From: Acidimicrobiales bacterium
Lineage (GTDB): Bacteria > Actinomycetota > Acidimicrobiia > Acidimicrobiales > MedAcidi-G1
Direction of reading: 5' to 3'
Length of the DNA: 39,116 nucleotides
Assembly: GCA_022452035.1 (NCBI GenBank)
Contig: JAKURV010000020.1
Coordinates: 1 to 39,116, forward strand
Below, one piece after another: positions 35,036 to 39,116 of this stretch. A program made the position numbers and the translations under genes. Positions within the stretch are counted from its first letter, which is position 1; the number at the start of each line of letters is the position of its first letter. The notes below the pieces were generated by a model. It saw only the letters and a list, made by a program, of their open reading frames with translations, did no database searches and had not been told where the DNA came from.

Positions 35036-36073
35036 ATGACCGTTCGTGTCGGAATCAACGGATTTGGCCGGATCGGCCGCAACTTCTTCCGGGCCGCCAG
35101 GGCCCGGGGCGCTGACCTGGAGTTCGTTGCCGTCAACGACCTCGGCTCTATCGAGACCATGGCCTTCCTGCTCGGTAACGACTCGGTCCACGGCCGCCTT
35201 GACGCAAAAGTGCGGGCCACCCGGGACGGCATTGTGGTCGACGGCCAGAAGATCCGGGTCCTGTCGGAGCGCGACCCCGGAAACCTGTCTTGGGGCGACC
35301 TGGGTGTGGAGGTGGTCGTCGAGTCAACAGGCTTCTTTACGGCTCGGGACAAGGCCGCGCTCCACCTGGCGGGCGGGGCAAAGAAGGTCATCATTTCGGC
35401 TCCATCGGGGGACTGCGACGCCACGTTCGTGGTCGGAGTAAACGATGACGACTACGACCCGGCGAAACACCACGTGGTCTCCAACGCCTCGTGCACCACC
35501 AACTGCTTCGTGCCCATGATCAAGGTTCTGGACGACGCCTTCGGGGTGGAGCAGGGCTTCATGACTACCACCCACGCTTACACCGGAGACCAGAGCCTCG
35601 TGGACGGACCCCACAGTGACCTGCGTCGGGCCCGCGGGGCGGCCGTGAACATCGTTCCGACGTCGACGGGAGCCGCCCGAGCCACCAGCCTGGTCATGCC
35701 CAAGATGAAGGGAAAGTTGGATGGCATCTCGCTGCGTGTCCCGATCCCCGACGGTTCGATTACCGACTTTGTGGGCACGCTGAGGAAAAATGCCACCGTC
35801 GAACAGGTCAACGCAGCGTTCGCCGCAGCGGCGAAGAGCGGCCCGCTGGCCAAGGTCCTCGACTACAGCGAGGAGCCGCTGGTCTCGGCCGACATCGTCG
35901 GCCGACCAGCCTCATGCACCTTTGATGCCGGCCTGACAATGGCCGTGGGCAAGATGGTGAAGGTCTGCGGCTGGTACGACAACGAGATGGGTTACTCAAC
36001 GCGCCTCGTCGACCTGGTGAAGATCGTCGGCACCCGCCGCACGAAGAAGGCCCAGGCCGGCAGGCGGAGGTAG
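35036..36073 (+). CDS. gap: Glyceraldehyde-3-phosphate dehydrogenase
   Basis: A glycolytic enzyme of 345 residues that oxidises glyceraldehyde 3-phosphate to 1,3-bisphosphoglycerate. The Rossmann start is GINGFGRIGRNFFRAA. D35 (VNDLGS) suits NAD rather than NADP. The nucleophile is C153 in SNASCTTNC, with H180 in TTTHAYTGDQ. MGYSTRLVDL near the C-terminus is typical. The last ~12 residues are very basic (RRTKKAQAGRRR), which is unusual. It has a strong ribosome-binding site, unlike many genes here. It is the first gene of gap-pgk-tpiA. Confidence 0.96.
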   Translation: MTVRVGINGFGRIGRNFFRAARARGADLEFVAVNDLGSIETMAFLLGNDSVHGRLDAKVRATRDGIVVDGQKIRVLSERDPGNLSWGDLGVEVVVESTGFFTARDKAALHLAGGAKKVIISAPSGDCDATFVVGVNDDDYDPAKHHVVSNASCTTNCFVPMIKVLDDAFGVEQGFMTTTHAYTGDQSLVDGPHSDLRRARGAAVNIVPTSTGAARATSLVMPKMKGKLDGISLRVPIPDGSITDFVGTLRKNATVEQVNAAFAAAAKSGPLAKVLDYSEEPLVSADIVGRPASCTFDAGLTMAVGKMVKVCGWYDNEMGYSTRLVDLVKIVGTRRTKKAQAGRRR

Positions 36074-36100
36074 CGGACTCGCCCCGAGCGAAGATCGCCC

Positions 36101-37219
36101 ATGGACCTTCCCCGACTAGAGGATCTCGGCGACCTGCAAGGACAGCGGGTGCTAGTCCGCTGCGACTTCAACGTTCCGATGGCTGATGGAGCCATCGTCG
36201 ACGACCTACGGATTCGTGCAGCACTGCCGACCTTGCGGTACTTGGTCGACGCCGGGGCCCAGGTCACCGTCTGTTGTCACTTGGGACGCCCGAAAGGTGA
36301 ACCGGACCCCGCCTACTCAATGGACCCGATCCGAAAGCGTCTGGCAGATCTGGCCCCCACAGTCGACCTGTTGGAGAACCTACGGTTTGACCCCGGAGAG
36401 GCCGCCGATGACCCATCGTTCACCGAACGTCTCATCGAGGGCCAAGACGCCTACGTGAACGACGCATTTGGGGCGTCACACCGGGCCCACGCCTCGGTAG
36501 TGGGACCACCCCGTCACCTCCCGTCAGCTGCCGGACGCCTCCTGGCCCGCGAGGTTGAGGTCCTCGGAGGACTTCGTACCACGGCCCGCCGACCCTTCGT
36601 TGGGATCATGGGCGGGGCCAAGGTAAGCGACAAACTCGGCGTGCTCGAGGCGCTTCTCGATGTGGTCGATGAGCTGATCGTGGGCGGCGGGATGTGCTTC
36701 ACCTTTCTGGCCGCCCGGGGAGCGACCGTGGGCTCGTCGCTCCTGGAGGAGGACATGGTCGACACCTGTGCCCGCCTCCTGGACTCCGGCGCCCCGATCC
36801 GCCTTCCGCTGGACATCACGGCCCTCGGACCGGGGGGCCGTGTCGGTGACCCGTCCGCCGGTGGAGAGGTACGACAGGTCGGAACATCGATTCCGGACGG
36901 ATGGATGGGTCTGGACATTGGTCCCGGATCGGCCGTCGAGTTCTGTGATCTGATCGCCGAGGCCCGGACCGTTCTGTGGAATGGTCCGATGGGGGTGTTT
37001 GAGGATGAGCGGTTCGCTGCCGGGACGAGGACGGTGGCCGAGGCGGTGGCTGACTGCCGGGGCTTCACCGTGGTCGGTGGCGGTGACAGCGCGGCGGCGA
37101 CCCGCCTCTTTGGGCTGGACGGACGCATGGACCACGTGTCGACCGGTGGCGGCGCGGCGCTGGAATTGATCGAACGGGGCGACCTGCCGGGGCTGGCGGC
37201 CCTGCGCGGGGAGCGGTAG
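36101..37219 (+). CDS. pgk: Phosphoglycerate kinase
   Basis: Transfers phosphate from 1,3-bisphosphoglycerate to ADP. Its 372 residues make it a little shorter than the usual ~395. VLVRCDFNVPMADG (17-30), HLGRPKGEPDP, LLENLRFDPGE, MGGAKVSDKLGVLEALL, WNGPMGVFEDERFAAGT and VVGGGDSAAA are the standard substrate and nucleotide motifs. It lies 27 nt after gap and 18 nt before tpiA. Confidence 0.96.
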   Translation: MDLPRLEDLGDLQGQRVLVRCDFNVPMADGAIVDDLRIRAALPTLRYLVDAGAQVTVCCHLGRPKGEPDPAYSMDPIRKRLADLAPTVDLLENLRFDPGEAADDPSFTERLIEGQDAYVNDAFGASHRAHASVVGPPRHLPSAAGRLLAREVEVLGGLRTTARRPFVGIMGGAKVSDKLGVLEALLDVVDELIVGGGMCFTFLAARGATVGSSLLEEDMVDTCARLLDSGAPIRLPLDITALGPGGRVGDPSAGGEVRQVGTSIPDGWMGLDIGPGSAVEFCDLIAEARTVLWNGPMGVFEDERFAAGTRTVAEAVADCRGFTVVGGGDSAAATRLFGLDGRMDHVSTGGGAALELIERGDLPGLAALRGER

Positions 37220-37237
37220 CGAGACAGGGGAGTAGCC

Positions 37238-38017
37238 ATGACCAGTCGCAAGCCGCTGATCAGCGGGAACTGGAAGATGCACCACAACCACTTCGAGGCC
37301 ATCCAGATGGTCCAGAAGTTGTCGTATCTACTGTCGGCTAACGACTACGACGCGGTCGACGTGTCGATCCATCCACCGTTCACCGACCTGCGGTCGATCC
37401 AAACGGTGCTGGAGTCAGACGAGATCCCAGTGGCCCTCGGTGCCCAACACTGCCACTGGGAGGAGAAAGGGGCATTTACCGGCGAGGTGTCACCGGCCAT
37501 GCTCGCCAAGCTGAACGTGTCCCTGGTGGTCGTCGGCCACTCGGAACGCCGAGAACTGTTCGGCGAGACGGACGACGATGTGAAACGCAAGGTTGAGGCG
37601 ATCCTTGCTGCCGGGATGACGCCCATCATGTGCTGCGGCGAGACCCTCGAGGAACGGGAGGCCGGACAGGCGAAGGCCAAGGTTGAGCATCAGGTGCTAG
37701 CTGGCCTGGCCGGGCTGAAGGCCCCGCAAGTGGCGGACCTTGTGGTGGCCTATGAGCCCATCTGGGCCATCGGGACCGGCCAGACGGCCACCCCCGAGGA
37801 TGCTCAGGAGATGTGCGGGACCATCCGGAGCGTGGTGCGCTCCAGGTGGGGGGCTGAGGCGGCTGACAGCATCCGTATCCAGTACGGCGGTTCGGTCAAA
37901 CCGGTCAATGCTCCTGACCTGATGCGGCAATCCGACATCGACGGCGCACTGGTTGGAGGGGCTTCGCTGGATGCTGACGAGTTCGCCCGGATCATCGCCT
38001 ACCGACTGGTCGGGTGA
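37238..38017 (+). CDS. tpiA: Triose-phosphate isomerase
   Basis: Interconverts dihydroxyacetone phosphate and glyceraldehyde 3-phosphate. A TIM barrel of 259 residues. Active-site residues are N11 and K13 (SGNWKM), H101 (VVGHSERR) and E173 (AYEPIWAIGTG). The phosphate-gripping YGGSVKP and LVGGASLDADEF motifs are present. GGGGAG six bases before the ATG is a clear ribosome-binding site. secG follows 31 nt later, as in other Actinobacteria. Confidence 0.97.
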   Translation: MTSRKPLISGNWKMHHNHFEAIQMVQKLSYLLSANDYDAVDVSIHPPFTDLRSIQTVLESDEIPVALGAQHCHWEEKGAFTGEVSPAMLAKLNVSLVVVGHSERRELFGETDDDVKRKVEAILAAGMTPIMCCGETLEEREAGQAKAKVEHQVLAGLAGLKAPQVADLVVAYEPIWAIGTGQTATPEDAQEMCGTIRSVVRSRWGAEAADSIRIQYGGSVKPVNAPDLMRQSDIDGALVGGASLDADEFARIIAYRLVG

Positions 38018-38032
38018 CCGTCCGGCCACCGA

Positions 38033-38038
38033 TAGCCT
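38033..38038 (+). promoter_or_regulatory. -10 element of secG, leaderless type
   Basis: TAGCCT lies 10 nt before the secG ATG. The gene may therefore also be transcribed separately from tpiA. Confidence 0.4.
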
Positions 38039-38048
38039 TCAGCCCACC

Positions 38049-38273
38049 ATGTTCGTAATCGTTGCCATCGTTCAGGCTCTCTCGGGGCTCGGCCTGATCT
38101 TTCTCGTGCTGCTTCACAGCGGGAAGGGAGGCGGCTTGTCCGACATGTTCGGCGGGGGTATCGGCGCCCAGACCGCCGGTTCGACTGTGGTGGAACAGAA
38201 TCTGGACCGGATAACCGTGCTAACGGCCCTGGTCTTTGCCTTCACCACAATCACCCTGGGCCTCCTCTTCTAG
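38049..38273 (+). CDS. secG: Preprotein translocase subunit SecG
   Basis: A 74-residue inner-membrane subunit of the SecYEG channel. Two membrane segments are seen (about 2-22, MFVIVAIVQALSGLGLIFLV, and 52-73). They flank the conserved cytoplasmic loop LLHSGKGGGLSDMFGGG. The ATG at 38049 gives the natural N-terminus. Longer in-frame versions run back into tpiA. Confidence 0.93.
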   Translation: MFVIVAIVQALSGLGLIFLVLLHSGKGGGLSDMFGGGIGAQTAGSTVVEQNLDRITVLTALVFAFTTITLGLLF

Positions 38274-38357
38274 CAGCCGTCAGGCCCTGTTGGCCCTGCG
38301 GGGCACGGTAGAGCGACCGGTAGATTGGCCGCCGTTCCGGATAAGTCCGGAAGCCAC

Positions 38358-38441
38358 GTCGGAGTGGCGGAATTGGCAGACGCGCCAGCTTGAGGGGCTG
38401 GTGCCCGCAAGGGCGTGGGGGTTCAAGTCCCCCCTCCGACA
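38358..38441 (+). tRNA. tRNA-Leu(GAG), CCA not encoded
   Basis: A class II tRNA of 84 nt. The acceptor GTCGGAG (38358-38364) pairs with CTCCGAC (38434-38440), with discriminator A at 38441. The anticodon stem CCAGC/GCTGG encloses TTGAGGG, giving GAG, which reads CUC and CUU. The T-arm is GGGGG-TTCAAGT-CCCCC (38417-38433). The next bases are CGA, so CCA must be added afterwards, unlike the other tRNA-Leu in this window. Confidence 0.97.
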
Positions 38442-38468
38442 CGACTAGAACCGCTATTTCATAGGGTT

Positions 38469-38490
38469 CGCTGCTCGTTTACGGGCAGCG
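38469..38490. terminator. Hairpin after tRNA-Leu(GAG)
   Basis: Nine-base arms (38469-38477 and 38482-38490, one G-T pair) enclose TTTA. On the plus strand it is followed by GAGTTTCATT, a weak T-tract. It lies between the tRNA and the converging PPOX-like gene and may stop transcription from both sides. Confidence 0.6.
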
Positions 38491-38512
38491 GAGTTTCATT
38501 GTGTCTGCCGGT

Positions 38513-38941
38513 CTAGAACGCCTTGCCGTAGTCGACCGTGTACCAACGCTCCGGCGTGAGCCGATAGAGCTTGCTGCTGCCTTCGCTGTCGGCGTTGGCC
38601 GCGAGGTACATGTCGCCGAACTCCGGGCCGAGGTAGCGGTACGCCATGTGCTTCGACGCCTCGGGCGTGCTGTCTTCGACCTCCCGAAGGGTGCCGGTGA
38701 CGGTGACGTACTTGTAGGGCGGCGTCTCGGTCTGGGCACACAGCGAGAACTGGCCGGTCGCCTCGAGACCCTTGCCCTTGATCGACTCGGGGCTGGTCAG
38801 CAGCCACACATCGCCGCCGGGTTCGTAGTCGTACCAAATCGGCACGGCGAGCGGGATGTCGCCGTGGTTGACGCCGAGCACACCCACGTGCAGGTCGGCG
38901 AGGAACACCTCACGTTCTTCCTTGGTCATCTTCATAGACAT
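38513..38941 (-). CDS. Pyridoxamine 5'-phosphate oxidase-like split-barrel protein
   Basis: A protein of 142 residues with the flavin- or F420-binding split beta-barrel fold. VGVLGVNHGDIPLAVPIWYDY is the N-terminal strand pair, followed by VWLLTSPESIKGKGLEATG and PPYKYVTVTGTLREVE. Such proteins bind FMN, F420 or haem. The reaction is unknown and true PdxH activity is unlikely at this length. I chose ATG 38941, preceded at 7 nt by CAGACT. The frame is open back to 38992. Codon use differs from the rest of the window: 13 Gly codons are GGC (11) or GGT (2), with no GGA, GGG, CTA or TTG codons. Possibly acquired. Confidence 0.82.
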   Translation of the reverse strand: MSMKMTKEEREVFLADLHVGVLGVNHGDIPLAVPIWYDYEPGGDVWLLTSPESIKGKGLEATGQFSLCAQTETPPYKYVTVTGTLREVEDSTPEASKHMAYRYLGPEFGDMYLAANADSEGSSKLYRLTPERWYTVDYGKAF

Positions 38942-38984
38942 GGACGCCAGTCTGGCCGAACCAATCCCTCTAGGGAGCCACGGG

Positions 38985-39005
38985 GGTGACACACCCTGAC
39001 GTCAC
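38985..39005. repeat. Inverted repeats and TGACGTCA palindrome
   Basis: GGTGAC (38985-38990) and GTCAC (39001-39005) form inverted half-sites. Inside lies the perfect 8-bp palindrome TGACGTCA (38997-39004). The site is 45 bp before the PPOX-like start on one side and 24 bp before an ATG on the other, so it could be a regulator's operator. No regulator is present to connect it with. Confidence 0.4.
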
Positions 39006-39027
39006 ACCCGCCTGGAACAATGGGGAG

Positions 39028-39116
39028 ATGACACCAGAGAACGTGGTCGGGGGCGTTCAAGTCCCCCGCCCTTTACGCAGAGTGGCCGCCCCATGCTGTC
39101 CGCTGTGTAGCATGGT
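39028..39116 (+). CDS. Possible start of a truncated reading frame
   Basis: From ATG 39028 a frame runs open to the window end (29 codons, beginning MTPENVVGGVQVPRPLRRV). AACAAT lies 6 nt before the ATG, like a weak leaderless -10. No family is recognised, the composition is not convincing, and part of the frame coincides with a tRNA-like stretch (39055-39067). It may be chance. Confidence 0.2.
   Translation, partial: MTPENVVGGVQVPRPLRRVAAPCCPLCSM
39055..39067 (+). repeat. Partial copy of the tRNA-Leu T-arm
   Basis: GTTCAAGTCCCCC occurs here and at 38421-38433 in the T-arm of tRNA-Leu(GAG), 634 bp away, in the same orientation. The copies flank the PPOX-like gene. Thirteen bases is short for an attachment site, but tRNA 3' ends are the usual place for one. 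No integrase gene is in the window. Confidence 0.35.
39091..39115. repeat. Inverted repeat at the window edge
   Basis: CCATGCT (39091-39097) and AGCATGG (39109-39115) are perfect 7-nt arms around an 11-nt loop. No T-run is visible because the window ends. It could be a hairpin or a protein-binding site. Confidence 0.4.

Noticed and set aside
1-39116. CRISPR arrays, insertion sequences, prophage genes or a hidden defence system
   Set aside because: No regularly spaced repeats, transposase motifs, phage structural genes or toxin-antitoxin pairs were seen. Apart from the last 650 bases the window is core metabolism, repair and housekeeping.

Overview
The window is high-GC DNA (coding third positions are mostly G or C) from an actinobacterium. 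The order response regulator with ANTAR domain - polA - rpsA - coaE - uvrB - uvrA, followed further on by rapZ - yvcK and gap - pgk - tpiA - secG, matches the order I know from Mycobacterium and relatives. A group II truncated haemoglobin of the mycobacterial GlbO type also fits. A separate trpF beside an ordinary HisA, the absence of whiA after yvcK and the general protein style suggest a deep-branching lineage such as Acidimicrobiia. That placement is inference, not a database result.

Layout. (1) 1-510: an unassigned edge ending in a strong plus-strand terminator, then a small coiled-coil gene on the minus strand that diverges from hisD. (2) 511-12887: a long plus-strand amino-acid block, hisD-hisC-hisB-hisH-hisA-hisF, a GroES-like gene, hisI, trpE, a YgfZ-like gene, trpC, trpF, trpB, trpA and a truncated haemoglobin. 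Most junctions are 1-8 nt overlaps, so translation is probably coupled. hisG, hisE, trpD and trpG are not here. (3) 13086-13962: an HU-like protein with an acidic tail, then fabZ. (4) 13999-17473, minus strand: fabD-fabG-acpP-fabF. FabD carries an extra C-terminal biotinyl/lipoyl-like domain. (5) 17644-31460, plus strand: tRNA-Leu(CAA), a coiled-coil gene, a PdtaR-like regulator, polA, a methyltransferase, rpsA, coaE, uvrB, uvrA and uvrC. This puts most of nucleotide excision repair in one run. (6) 31479-34900: a DMT/EamA transporter on the minus strand, a divergent methyltransferase, then rapZ-yvcK. (7) 35036-38441: gap-pgk-tpiA, secG and tRNA-Leu(GAG). (8) 38469-39116: a terminator hairpin and a PPOX-like flavoprotein gene with different codon use, followed by a short segment that repeats part of the tRNA-Leu T-arm. 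This is possibly a small insertion at the tRNA.

The most general signal is regulatory. Eleven genes that begin transcription units have a TANNNT -10 hexamer placed only 6-10 nt before the start codon, with no ribosome-binding site between them. This points to widespread leaderless transcription, and it also decides several start codons. The most unusual protein is the FabD fusion. No CRISPR array, insertion sequence, rRNA gene or recognisable riboswitch was seen, and no stretch longer than 300 bases lacks a feature.
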